Assembly (NCBI RefSeq): GCF_900156025.1 | Contig: NZ_FTMO01000010.1 | Span: forward strand, 44,780-108,779 | DNA from: Allobosea sp. TND4EK4 | GTDB taxonomy: Bacteria > Pseudomonadota > Alphaproteobacteria > Rhizobiales > Beijerinckiaceae | Direction: 5' to 3' | DNA length: 64,000 nt | In this document: one piece after another, positions 19,076-28,824 of the stretch | How positions within the stretch are numbered: position 1 is the stretch's first letter | How the letters are laid out: every line of letters begins with the position of its first letter | Position numbers and translations under genes: made by a program | The notes under the pieces: model-generated | The model's database searches: none | The model's input: only the letters and a program-made list of their open reading frames with translations | Told to the model about the DNA's origin: nothing

Positions 19076-19793
19076 ACTGAAATCCCTGGTCGTCCGCTAC
19101 GGCGAGGTCGAGGCCGTCGACGGCATCTCGCTGACCGTCGAGGCCGGCGAGGTCGTGACGCTGCTCGGCTCCAACGGCGCCGGCAAATCCACGACGCTGC
19201 GCGCGATCTCGGGGTTGGCGAAGCCGACCTCGGGCGACATCCTGTTCGACGGGCAGTCGATCGCGGGCCTGAAGCCGGAGGAAATCGTCAAGCGCGGCAT
19301 CGCGCATGTGCCGGAGGGACGGCGCGTCTTTCCGGGCCTCAGCGTTCGCGAGAACATCATGCTCGGCGCCTCGAACCGGAAGGGCCTCGCGACGTCCCAG
19401 ATCCGGCGCGAGGCGGACGAGATGTTCGATCTCTTCCCCGACATCCGCCGCTTCGCCGATGCGCTGGGCTGGACCTTGTCCGGGGGCCAGCAGCAGATGG
19501 TCGCGGTCGCCCGCGGGCTGATGGCCAAGCCGCGCATCCTGCTGCTCGACGAGCCCTCACTGGGGCTTGCGCCCGTGATCGTGCAGGCAGTCTTCGCGAT
19601 CATCGCCGAGATCAGGCGGCGCGGCACGACGGTGCTCCTGGTCGAGCAGAATGCCCGCATGGGGCTCTCGGTGGCCGATCGCGGCTATGTGCTGGAGACC
19701 GGCAAGCTGGTGCTTTCCGGCTCGCCCGACCAGCTCTGGTCGAACGAGGAGATCCGGGCGGCCTATCTCGGCGGGCGCACGGCTGCCGCGTAG
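19062..19793 (+). CDS. livF: Branched-chain amino-acid-type ABC ATPase, LivF family
   Basis: A 243-residue ATPase. It has Walker A GSNGAGKST near residue 37, the LivF-type GIAHVPEGRRVFPGLSVRENI near residue 82, signature LSGGQQQMVAVARGL near residue 137, and Walker B ILLLDEPSLGLAP. It pairs with the LivG half of the preceding fusion to form the ATPase dimer. The start lies 14 nt inside the upstream gene, indicating coupled translation. It is the last gene of the operon and converges on cydC 20 nt further on. Confidence 0.92.
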   Translation: MSLLELKSLVVRYGEVEAVDGISLTVEAGEVVTLLGSNGAGKSTTLRAISGLAKPTSGDILFDGQSIAGLKPEEIVKRGIAHVPEGRRVFPGLSVRENIMLGASNRKGLATSQIRREADEMFDLFPDIRRFADALGWTLSGGQQQMVAVARGLMAKPRILLLDEPSLGLAPVIVQAVFAIIAEIRRRGTTVLLVEQNARMGLSVADRGYVLETGKLVLSGSPDQLWSNEEIRAAYLGGRTAAA

Positions 19794-19796
19794 ACG

Positions 19797-19813
19797 GCCC
19801 GTGCCTTGCGGGC
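19797..19813. terminator. Small hairpin between convergent livF and cydC
   Basis: GCCCG (19797-19801) can pair with CGGGC (19809-19813) in the 20-nt gap between two convergent genes. The stem is only five pairs and lacks T-runs, so this is a weak candidate for a shared terminator. Confidence 0.25.
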
Positions 19814-21414
19814 TCAGAGCCTGAGCGTCACGCTGCCCGGCCATTCGGCGACACCGTGGCTCGACAGCACGACGATGCGGTCGCTCAGCCGTTCGAGCAG
19901 GCGGGTGAGGATGCGCCGGCCCTGCAAGGGGTCGAGATGCTCGGTCGGCTCGTCGAGCAGCACCAGCGACTTGTCCGAAAGCCAGGCGCGCGCGAGATTC
20001 AGGCGCTGGGCCTCGCCCAGCGAGAGCGCATCCTGCGTGATCCAGCCGTCGAGGCCGCCTGCCTCCTGGATGCGCCCTGCCAGTTCCACCGCCTCAAGCG
20101 CCTGCCAAAGCTCCGCGTCGCAGCGCCCCTGCGCAAAGAGATTGGCCCTTACGGTATCGGCGAGGATGGCGGCATCGTGCGGGCAGAGCATGGCGGAAGC
20201 CGCGCGTTGCGCCGGGCAAAGCGGCCCGGCCTGGCCGGTCAGCGCATCGTCTCCGATCCAGCCCGCGATCTGCTTGAGCAGGCTCGTCTTGCCGACGCCG
20301 CTCGGGCCGATGAGGAGCGTCGGGCGGCCCGCCTTCAACTCGATGAACAGCGGATCGCCGAGCGGCCGGCCATCGGGCGCGCGGCGGCGCAGGCTGTGGC
20401 GGTGCAGATGGGTCATGTGAGCCGGGGCGAACGCGGCTGCACCGGTGCCGACTTCGTCCGGCGCAGCCCAGCTGTCGATCTCGGCCTGGGCGGTCTTGCG
20501 GCGCAGCGCCGCGACGGCCATGCGGGAAACGGACTGGACGGCCTCGCCCAGGGCGAGCCAGGCGAAAGCGAGGAAGGCGGGCACGAGTAGCTCGGCGCCC
20601 CGCGCGCCGGCGATCCAGGCGGCGGCCATCACGCTCACCGCGGCGCCGGGGCCGAGCAGGAAGGCCAGCGCATCGGTCCGGGCCTGCGCCAGGCGCAGCG
20701 CCGCGAGCGCATCTTCCGCCTGCGAAAACAGGTCCAGCGCGGCGGCGCAGCGCCCCGGCCACGCGCCTTCGGCCTGAAGCGGCACGACCGAGGGCAGGAT
20801 GCGGCCGAAGGCTTCCGCGCCCTGGCGCCGCCTGTCGCGCACCGCCTGCCAGCAGGCTTCTCCTTCCCGCAGCAACCGGCGCAGGCCGAGCCCCATCACC
20901 CCGATCAGGAGCGCGATCGGGGCAAGAGCCAGCGGTGCGAGCACGGCGGTGGCGACAACCGCGACCGTCAGCCCGGCGAGCAGCAGCCGCGCCGGAAGGT
21001 CGGTCCGCAGCGTGGCGAAGTCGAGATCCTCGACGTCGTCGAGATAGTCCGCAAGGCGCGCGGGGTCGGCGAGCTGCCAGCCCGCCGACCGCGCCGCCGG
21101 CCCATGCGCCAGCGCGCCGAACAATGCGATGCGCCGGCTGGTCTGGTCGGCGAGGGCCGCCTTATGGCCGAGCAGGCGTTCGCCATAGCGGGTGGCTGTC
21201 CTGCCGAGCGCAAAGAGCCTGACGAAGGCGGCCGGTACGTGGAAGTTGAAGGTGAGGGCGGCCGCCGACAGGCCGGCGATCGCGACCGAGCCGAGGAACC
21301 AGGCCGACAGCCCGCCGAGCAGGATGGCGCAGGCGAGCCCCGCGGCTCCCAGAAGAATGGTCAGGCGCCAAAGCGTCGCCGTGTCGCGCCGTTCAGGCAT
21401 GGCGGTATGGGAGG

Positions 21415-21418
<4 letters not shown>
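19814..21418 (-). CDS. cydC: Cysteine/glutathione ABC exporter subunit CydC
   Basis: A 534-residue half-transporter with six predicted membrane segments (about residues 15-300) and a C-terminal ABC domain. Walker A is IGPSGVGKTS, the signature reads LSLGEAQRLNLARAWL and Walker B LVLLDEPTEHLD. CydDC exports cysteine and glutathione to the periplasm and is required for cytochrome bd assembly. The Leu-Ser-Leu-Gly-Glu signature departs slightly from LSGGE. The ATG at 21418 overlaps the cydD stop as ATGA; the frame remains open upstream through cydD but that part is antisense-like coding noise. The operon diverges from cydABX. Confidence 0.9.
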
Positions 21419-23043
<1,625 letters not shown>

Positions 23044-23061
23044 GTCCCCGGGAGTCCGGAT

Positions 23062-23075
23062 TTGATTCAGATCAA
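23062..23075. promoter_or_regulatory. Perfect FNR/Anr box between cydD and cydA
   Basis: TTGATTCAGATCAA matches the FNR consensus TTGAT-N4-ATCAA exactly. Its centre is 62 nt upstream of the cydA ATG and about 26 nt upstream of the cydD ATG. An Fnr-type regulator gene lies 3.5 kb away (26548-27273). Oxygen-limited activation of cydABX is the expected function; effect on cydDC is uncertain because the site is so close to its start. Confidence 0.8.
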
Positions 23076-23095
23076 GAACATTGCGAGGGACCGGG

Positions 23096-23101
23096 TCTAG
23101 A
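23096..23101 (+). promoter_or_regulatory. Candidate -10 element of the cydA promoter
   Basis: TCTAGA lies about 30 nt downstream of the FNR-box centre. A start near 23109 would put the box at about -40.5, the class-II FNR activator position. This is inferred from spacing only. Confidence 0.4.
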
Positions 23102-23129
23102 CCGCGAGCAGCCCGAAAGGAACCTGCCC

Positions 23130-24704
23130 ATGGTCGATCCGCTTCTCGTCGAGCTGTCGCGCCTGCAATTTGCGCTGACGGCGCTCTATCATTTCCTCTT
23201 TGTGCCGCTGACGCTCGGCCTCTCGATCCTGATCGCGATGATGGAGACGGTGTACGTCATGACGCGCCGGCCGATCTGGCGCGACATGACCAAATTCTGG
23301 GGCGTGCTGTTCGGCATCAATTTCGTGCTCGGCGTCGCGACCGGCATCACCATGGAATTCCAGTTCGGCATGAACTGGGCCTACTACTCGCACTATGTCG
23401 GCGACGTCTTCGGCGCACCGCTGGCGATCGAGGGCCTGATGGCCTTCTTCCTCGAGGCCACTTTCGTCGGGCTGTTCTTCTTCGGATGGGACAGGCTGTC
23501 GCCGCGCGCGCACCTGATCGTGACCTGGCTGATGGCGCTGGGCACCAATCTCTCCGCGTTGTGGATCCTCGTCGCGAATGGCTGGATGCAGAACCCGGTG
23601 GGAGCCGCCTTCAACCCTGAGACGATGCGGATGGAGGTCACCGACTTCATGGCGGTGATCTTCAACCCCGTGGCGCAGGCGAAGTTCGTGCACACGGTCT
23701 CGGCGGGCTATGTCTGCGGCGCGACCTTCATGCTCGGCGTCTCCGGCTGGTACCTGCTGCGCGGCCGGCACATCGAGCTCGCCAAGCGCTCCTTCGTCAT
23801 CGCTTCCGCCTTCGGCCTCGCCTCGGCGCTGTCCGTCGTCGTGCTGGGCGACGAGAGCGGCTATGCCCTGACCGACAACCAGAAGATGAAGCTCGCCGCG
23901 ATCGAGGCGATGTGGAAGACGGAGCCGGCGCCAGCCGCCTTCACGGCGATCGGCATCCCGAGCCTGAAGGACCGCGAGACCCATTTCGCCATCCATATCC
24001 CCTGGGTGATGGGGCTGATCGGCACCCGTTCGATCGATACGCCGATCCCCGGAATCGAGGAGCTGGTCGCCAAGGCCGAGCAGCGGATCCGCTCCGGCGT
24101 GCTCGCCTATGACGCGCTGGAGAAGATCAAGGCCAACCGCAACGACGGCGTGGCCCGGGCGGCCTTCGCCGAGCATTCCGCCGATATGGGCTATGCCTTG
24201 CTGCTGAAGCAGTACCTGCCCGATCCGCGGCAGGCGAGCGAACAGCAGATCAAGGACGCCGCCTGGTCGACGGTCCCGGGCGTGCCCTGGCTGTTCTTCG
24301 GGTTCCGCCTGATGGTGCTGTGCGGCTTCGTGCTGATCGTCGTGTTCGCACTCTCGCTCTGGCACACCGCCCGCGAGCAGGAGGCGCCGCGCTGGCTCTT
24401 CCGGATGGCGCTGCTGGCGCTGCCGCTGCCCTGGCTCGCGATCGAGATCGGCTGGTTCGTCGCCGAGTTCGGCCGCCAGCCCTGGATCATCGAAGGTGTG
24501 CTGCCGACCTTCCTGGCGACCTCCGAGCTGGGCGCCTGGAACCTGATGCTCACCATCGCGGGCTTCACGCTGCTTTATGGGACGCTTGCCGTGATCGAGG
24601 TCAGGCTCCTGCTGGCGGCGATCCGCAAGGGCCCGGAGATCGCCGCGGTGATCGACGCTGCCGCGCCCGGCCGCTCGCAACCTGCCCTGCAGCCGGCCGA
24701 GTGA
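23130..24704 (+). CDS. cydA: Cytochrome bd ubiquinol oxidase subunit I
   Basis: A 524-residue membrane subunit carrying haems b558, b595 and d. The start MVDPLLVELSRLQFALTALYHF places the b595 histidine at H21. Other family marks are GITMEFQFGMNW and EGLMAFFLEATFVGLFFFGWDRLS near residue 100, the Q-loop start DNQKMKLAAIEAMW near residue 250, and EFGRQPWIIEGVLPT near residue 448. The ATG at 23130 is preceded by GAAAGGAAC. The frame is open further upstream, but the family N-terminus fixes this start. It begins the cydA-cydB-cydX operon under a perfect FNR box, fitting respiration at low oxygen. Confidence 0.95.
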   Translation: MVDPLLVELSRLQFALTALYHFLFVPLTLGLSILIAMMETVYVMTRRPIWRDMTKFWGVLFGINFVLGVATGITMEFQFGMNWAYYSHYVGDVFGAPLAIEGLMAFFLEATFVGLFFFGWDRLSPRAHLIVTWLMALGTNLSALWILVANGWMQNPVGAAFNPETMRMEVTDFMAVIFNPVAQAKFVHTVSAGYVCGATFMLGVSGWYLLRGRHIELAKRSFVIASAFGLASALSVVVLGDESGYALTDNQKMKLAAIEAMWKTEPAPAAFTAIGIPSLKDRETHFAIHIPWVMGLIGTRSIDTPIPGIEELVAKAEQRIRSGVLAYDALEKIKANRNDGVARAAFAEHSADMGYALLLKQYLPDPRQASEQQIKDAAWSTVPGVPWLFFGFRLMVLCGFVLIVVFALSLWHTAREQEAPRWLFRMALLALPLPWLAIEIGWFVAEFGRQPWIIEGVLPTFLATSELGAWNLMLTIAGFTLLYGTLAVIEVRLLLAAIRKGPEIAAVIDAAAPGRSQPALQPAE

Positions 24705-24728
24705 AGCCCAGAAACAAGGATCGAGACG

Positions 24729-25883
24729 ATGATCGAGTTTCTATTTTCCTATGAGACGCTCCGGCTCGCCTGGTGGGCTCTGCTTGGGGTGCTGCTGGTC
24801 GGCTTTGCCGCCATGGACGGGTTCGACATGGGCGTCGGCGCGCTGCTGCCCTTTGTCGCCAAGACGGATATCGAGCGGCGCGTGGCGATCAACACCGTCG
24901 GGCCGGTCTGGGAAGGCAACCAGGTCTGGTTCATCCTCGGGGGCGGGGCGATCTTCGCTGCCTGGCCCGCCCTCTATGCGTTGAGCTTCTCCGGCTTCTA
25001 TCTCGCCATGTTCCTGGTCCTGGCGGCTCTGATCCTGCGTCCGGTGGGCTTCAAATACCGTTCGAAGAAGCCCGATCCGGCCTGGCGCGCGCGCTGGGAT
25101 TGGGCCCTGTTCATCGGCGGGGCGGTGCCGGCGCTGATCTTCGGTGTCGCCATCGGCAATACGCTTCAGGGCGTTCCCTTCCACTTCACGCCCGATCTGC
25201 GCCCGATCTATGAGGGCAACCTCTTCGGCCTGCTCAACCCGCTGGCGCTGTTCTGCGGTCTGGTCTCGCTGGTGATGATCGTGATGCACGGCGCCGCCTG
25301 GCTTGCCTTCAAGGCCGATGGCATCGTCTCGCTGCGCGCCAAGGCTTTCGGGTTCTGGGCCGCGCTGCTGACGGCGATCCTGTTCGCGCTCGGCGGCGTG
25401 CTGGTCTGGTCCGGCCTGCTGGGCGGCTACAGCGTGACCTCCGCCATCGTCTGGGACGGGCCTTCCAACCCGCTCGGCAAGACGGTGGTCGCCGATGGGG
25501 CGGCCTGGCTCGCCAATTTCCGCGCCCACCCGCTGCTCTGGGCCGTTCCGGGGCTGGGCGTTGCGGCGCCGCTGCTGGCGGCGATCGGGTTCAAGGCAGG
25601 CAGCGAAGGGCTGACCTTCCTCGCCTCCAAGCTGGCGGTGGCGGCCATCATCGCCACGGTCGGCGTCGCGATGTTCCCGATCCTGCTGCCCTCGAGCTCC
25701 AACCCGGCCCATTCGCTGACGGTGTTCGACGCCTCGTCGAGTCGCGCGACGCTGCGCAACATGCTGGTGGTGACCGCGATCTTCATGCCGGTGGTCCTCG
25801 CCTACACCGCCTGGGTCTACCGGGTGCTGTGGGGCAAGGTCAGCGAGAGAAGCGTCGAGGAAGCCGGGCATTCGGCCTACTGA
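24729..25883 (+). CDS. cydB: Cytochrome bd ubiquinol oxidase subunit II
   Basis: A 384-residue subunit with eight or nine membrane segments. MIEFLFSYETLRLAWWALLGVLLVGFAAMDGFDMGVGALLPFV is the standard CydB start, and NTVGPVWEGNQVWFILGGGAIFAAWP near residue 57 is highly conserved. The C-terminal SNPAHSLTVFDASSSRATLRNMLVV is also typical. It lies 24 nt after cydA and 21 nt before cydX, so the three are co-transcribed. It forms the oxidase heterodimer with CydA in the inner membrane. Length matches the family. Confidence 0.95.
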   Translation: MIEFLFSYETLRLAWWALLGVLLVGFAAMDGFDMGVGALLPFVAKTDIERRVAINTVGPVWEGNQVWFILGGGAIFAAWPALYALSFSGFYLAMFLVLAALILRPVGFKYRSKKPDPAWRARWDWALFIGGAVPALIFGVAIGNTLQGVPFHFTPDLRPIYEGNLFGLLNPLALFCGLVSLVMIVMHGAAWLAFKADGIVSLRAKAFGFWAALLTAILFALGGVLVWSGLLGGYSVTSAIVWDGPSNPLGKTVVADGAAWLANFRAHPLLWAVPGLGVAAPLLAAIGFKAGSEGLTFLASKLAVAAIIATVGVAMFPILLPSSSNPAHSLTVFDASSSRATLRNMLVVTAIFMPVVLAYTAWVYRVLWGKVSERSVEEAGHSAY

Positions 25884-25904
25884 CATCAGAGAGGGAGATG
25901 CGCC

Positions 25905-26036
25905 ATGTGGTATTTCGCTTGGGTGCTGGGCCTCGGCCTGGCCGCCACCGTCGGCATCCTGAACGCGCTCTGGTACGAGCTGCGCACCGTGCGCGAGGAG
26001 CCGGCCCATCCGACGGTCCGGTTGCCGACACCGTGA
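25905..26036 (+). CDS. cydX: Cytochrome bd small subunit CydX
   Basis: A 43-residue protein, MWYFAWVLGLGLAATVGILN and onward, which is the hallmark CydX start (MWYFAW) and a single membrane helix. The C-terminal tail is short and charged (YELRTVREEP). GGGAG lies upstream of the ATG. CydX stabilises the bd oxidase and its haems. Position immediately after cydB is the usual arrangement. The stop at 26034-26036 is followed by the hemerythrin-like gene after 10 nt. Confidence 0.92.
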   Translation: MWYFAWVLGLGLAATVGILNALWYELRTVREEPAHPTVRLPTP

Positions 26037-26046
26037 TCGAGCGGCG

Positions 26047-26547
26047 ATGAAGCGCCAACGGCCGGAGGGAAGCGCGTCCGAGCCGCGCCCCGTGACCGCC
26101 AGCGTCGGAGCGGCTTCCGACGCTGGCTACATGCCGCGTATCGACATGGAGCGCGGGCACCGGCAGATGCTGCAGGCATGCGAGGCGCTGGAGGCGCTCG
26201 CCGACCAGCTGCCGGGTGATGTCGACAGGCTCGGCTGCCTGATGCTGGCGAGCACGCTGATCCCGCTGCTCGATGCCTGTCACGGCTTCGAGGAGGCGGT
26301 GGTGCTGCCGGCCTTCGCCCGCACGCAGCGCGATGTCGCAATCGTCGCGCGGCTGAAGGCGGAGCACCTCCAGGATCGTTGCGCCGCCGAGGATCTCGTC
26401 GAGGCGCTCTCGGCCCATGGCCACGGCCGGCCGATCAGCAATCCCGAGGCCTTCGGCTACATGCTGCGGGCCTTCTTCGATTCCATGCGCCGGCACATCG
26501 CCTTCGAGCGGGACCATGTCCTGCCGGCGCTGGCGCCCGAGGGCTGA
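26047..26547 (+). CDS. Hemerythrin (HHE)-domain protein
   Basis: A 166-residue soluble protein. After a disordered start, the four-helix HHE domain spans about residues 30-163, with candidate di-iron ligands in MERGHRQM, CHGFEEAVVLPAF, LKAEHLQD and RRHIAFERDHVLPAL. The spacing of His and Glu residues is that of hemerythrin-like proteins that sense or bind oxygen, nitric oxide or iron. Its gene lies 10 nt after cydX, probably in the same FNR-controlled transcript, which suggests a role in the low-oxygen or nitrosative response. Exact function is unknown. Confidence 0.8.
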   Translation: MKRQRPEGSASEPRPVTASVGAASDAGYMPRIDMERGHRQMLQACEALEALADQLPGDVDRLGCLMLASTLIPLLDACHGFEEAVVLPAFARTQRDVAIVARLKAEHLQDRCAAEDLVEALSAHGHGRPISNPEAFGYMLRAFFDSMRRHIAFERDHVLPALAPEG

Positions 26548-27273
26548 TCAGTCCCCGGCACGGGCGGCAAGCTTGGCCATGTCGTCGATGACGACCCTGC
26601 GGTTATGCTCGATGCCGATGACGCCGTCCGAGCGCAGCCGCGTGAACTGGCGGCTGACCGTCTCGATGGTGAGGCCGAGGAAATCGGCGATCTCGCCCCG
26701 CGAGAGGGGAAGGTCGAAGGACACGCCGTGGCGGGCGGGCGCCGCGGCCGGATCGATGTTGCGGGCAATCATCAGGAGGAAGCTCGCGACCTTCTCGGCC
26801 GCGGTCTTGCGGCCGAGCGTGATCATCCAGTCGCGGGCCTGGTCGAGCTCCTTCAGCGTCTGCTGCAGCATCACGTGCTCGAGCTCTGGCCGCTCGGCCA
26901 TCATCCGCTCGATCGTCTTGCGGGGAAAGGCACAAAGCTCGACATCCGTCGCGGCCTCGGCCCCGACCGTGCTTTCGACCTTGAAGGGGCGGCCGAGGAA
27001 ATCGGGAGCGAATTGCAGGCCGACGATCTGCTGCCGTCCGTCCGACAGCATTTTGGTCAGCTTGACCACGCCGGAAAGCACATTGGCGTAGCTCTCGACG
27101 CTCTCGGCATCGGCCACCAGCTCATCGCCGGCCATGGCCTTGCGCTTCGTCGTCGTCCGGGACAGCGCGACGAGCTGCTCGGGCGTCAGCGCGCCGCAAA
27201 TGCCGCGATGCCGCGCCTCGCAAGAGGCGCAGAGCACGGGTATCCCGGTGCTGTGGACGTCTTCGCGTATCAT
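26548..27273 (-). CDS. Fnr-type Crp/Fnr regulator with iron-sulfur cysteines
   Basis: A 241-residue oxygen-responsive regulator. Cysteines C15, C18 and C26 (Cx2Cx7C) plus C114 form the expected [4Fe-4S] ligand set. The cyclic-nucleotide-type barrel spans about 35-145, the dimer helix about 150-170, and the HTH about 185-225 with ETVSRQ, the E-SR recognition motif that reads TTGAT sites. It belongs to the FnrL/FnrN-type class. The gene converges on the hemerythrin-like gene with no gap and follows the enol-lactonase gene by 7 nt. The perfect FNR box at 23062-23075 is an obvious target. A longer start would overlap that upstream gene and is not favoured. Confidence 0.88.
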   Translation of the reverse strand: MIREDVHSTGIPVLCASCEARHRGICGALTPEQLVALSRTTTKRKAMAGDELVADAESVESYANVLSGVVKLTKMLSDGRQQIVGLQFAPDFLGRPFKVESTVGAEAATDVELCAFPRKTIERMMAERPELEHVMLQQTLKELDQARDWMITLGRKTAAEKVASFLLMIARNIDPAAAPARHGVSFDLPLSRGEIADFLGLTIETVSRQFTRLRSDGVIGIEHNRRVVIDDMAKLAARAGD

Positions 27274-27280
27274 GGGCCTG

Positions 27281-28144
27281 CTATAGCGGCTCCCTGACGC
27301 AGGGCCAATCGCGGTCGAACCTTCCGTGATGTCGCAGGCCGGGCAGGGTTTCAGATGTCGCATGCTCGGCAAGGTGCTGCGCGATGAGCTCCGCCAGCTG
27401 CTCCGGCTGCTCGACGGGCGGGATGTGGCCGCAGCCGGCGACAAGTTCGAAGCGGGCGCCGGGAATCCGGCTGGCCATGGCCCTGACCAGATCGGGCGGC
27501 GTCGATTGGTCGCCGTCGCCGCAGACCACCAGCGTCGGGGCTGCGATACCCACCAGATCACCCGTCAGGTCGGCGTCGCGCAGGGCTTCGCAGGTGGCGA
27601 CATAGCCTTCGGCCGGCTGCCGCAGCAGCAGGTTGCGCCAGCCGGCGAGTTCATCCGGCTTCAGGCTGTGGAAGGCGGGGGTGAACCAGCGCTCCATCAC
27701 CGCATCGGCGATGGCGGTCATGCCGTTCTTGCGTACGGCACCGATCCGCGCGGTCCAGCTCTCGACCGTGCCGACCTTCGGCGCGGTGTCCGCGAGCACG
27801 AGGGCGGCCAGCCGATCGGGGTGGCGGATGGCGAGGTCCTGCCCGATCAACCCGCCGATCGAGAGCCCGACCAGCGAGAAGCGCCGGAGCCCGATCGCAT
27901 CGGCGAGCGAGATGAGATCCCTGGTGAAATCCGCGATGCGATAAGGGCCGGGCGGCACGTCCGAGAGGCCGTGCCCGCGCTTGTCGTAGCAGATGACGCG
28001 GTGGGATCCGGCGAGCCGGGCGGCAACGTCATCCCAGATGCGGCAATCCGTGCCGAGCGAGTTGACGAGAACGACGGCCGGCGCGTCGCGCGGCCCGCCT
28101 TCCTGCCAATGGACGAGGCCGCTGCCGATGCGCGAGAACGTCAT
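27281..28144 (-). CDS. Alpha/beta hydrolase, 3-oxoadipate enol-lactonase type
   Basis: A 287-residue alpha/beta-hydrolase. The nucleophile serine is in LVGLSIGGLIGQ near residue 97, the acid in VVCGDGDQSTPPDLV near residue 220, and the histidine in AGCGHIPPVEQPEQL near residue 248. CYDKRGHGLSDVPPGPY and NSLGTDCRIWDDV are those of PcaD-type enol-lactonases of the beta-ketoadipate route. No other pca gene is nearby, so the in vivo reaction is open. The ATG at 28144 is chosen by family alignment. Only 7 nt separate it from the Fnr-type gene, so the two are likely co-transcribed, an odd pairing. Confidence 0.75.
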   Translation of the reverse strand: MTFSRIGSGLVHWQEGGPRDAPAVVLVNSLGTDCRIWDDVAARLAGSHRVICYDKRGHGLSDVPPGPYRIADFTRDLISLADAIGLRRFSLVGLSIGGLIGQDLAIRHPDRLAALVLADTAPKVGTVESWTARIGAVRKNGMTAIADAVMERWFTPAFHSLKPDELAGWRNLLLRQPAEGYVATCEALRDADLTGDLVGIAAPTLVVCGDGDQSTPPDLVRAMASRIPGARFELVAGCGHIPPVEQPEQLAELIAQHLAEHATSETLPGLRHHGRFDRDWPCVREPL

Positions 28145-28392
28145 GGGAATTCCTTGAAGCGTCGAGGCTACAGGTATCGCTTCTGGCAGGGCGCTTGTTA
28201 AGCCACTTTCGGCCGCCTCTGCATGACCCGCGATGGTCCCGCTTCTCGTGCGGCAGGGCATGCGGCTGTGCGAAGCAGACAGTCGCGGAACCACGGCGGG
28301 CTCGCCCGAATTTTGACCAGCACCGGGTCCATGACGACCCCGGCCGATCCAATCGGTCTTGCCCCGCCACCAGCCTCTCCTATATCGCCCGC

Positions 28393-28674
28393 ATGGTCAT
28401 GCCTACGCCCACGATTCCCGGCCCGAATTTCAGCTTCCCAGGTGTGCTGAATTCCAAGCAGCTTCTTGTCGCGGAGGCTGTGCAGGCGCGGGCCTGGGCT
28501 TCGCTCGAGGAAGAGGTTCGATTGGGCCTGGAGACCGAAGCCGATGCCAAGGCCCGGCTCGGGCGCATCGTGGTCAGGCTGATCGCCGACAACGACGCAT
28601 CGGTCTCCGATCTGACGACCGCCGTGGTCGATGATTTCCGAAAGACCGGCCCCTCAATCAGCGCCCGCCGCTGA
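28393..28674 (+). CDS. Hypothetical 93-residue protein
   Basis: A small soluble protein I do not recognise. It starts MVMPTPTIPGPNFSFPGVLN and continues as an acidic helical region (ASLEEEVRLGLETEADAKARLGRIVVRLI). Starts at 28393 and 28399 are both possible, and neither has a good ribosome site. It has no signal peptide or membrane segment. It lies between the divergent enol-lactonase gene and the AceE-like gene. Amino-acid composition and codon use look protein-like, but reality as a gene is only moderately supported. Confidence 0.45.
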   Translation: MVMPTPTIPGPNFSFPGVLNSKQLLVAEAVQARAWASLEEEVRLGLETEADAKARLGRIVVRLIADNDASVSDLTTAVVDDFRKTGPSISARR

Positions 28675-28824
28675 GCTTCTTTCGGCTTTTGGTGATTATC
28701 GCCATGGATCGGGCCCGCACTGGTCGAAATCGCCAGGGCAGTGGCCTGCCAAGCTCAGATTTGGTTCGTGCTGCTACGCGATCCGTGCATCATCTCAGCT
28801 TCCGGGGAGCCTGGGCTAATAACA

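Noticed and set aside
23044..23129. A second FNR site or separate cydD promoter in the cyd divergent region
   Set aside because: Only one TTGAT-N4-ATCAA is present, and no convincing -35/-10 pair for cydD could be placed upstream of its start.
27274..27561. An N-terminal extension of the Fnr-type regulator upstream to 27561
   Set aside because: It overlaps the enol-lactonase gene in another frame, and the FeS-cysteine N-terminus is complete from ATG 27273.
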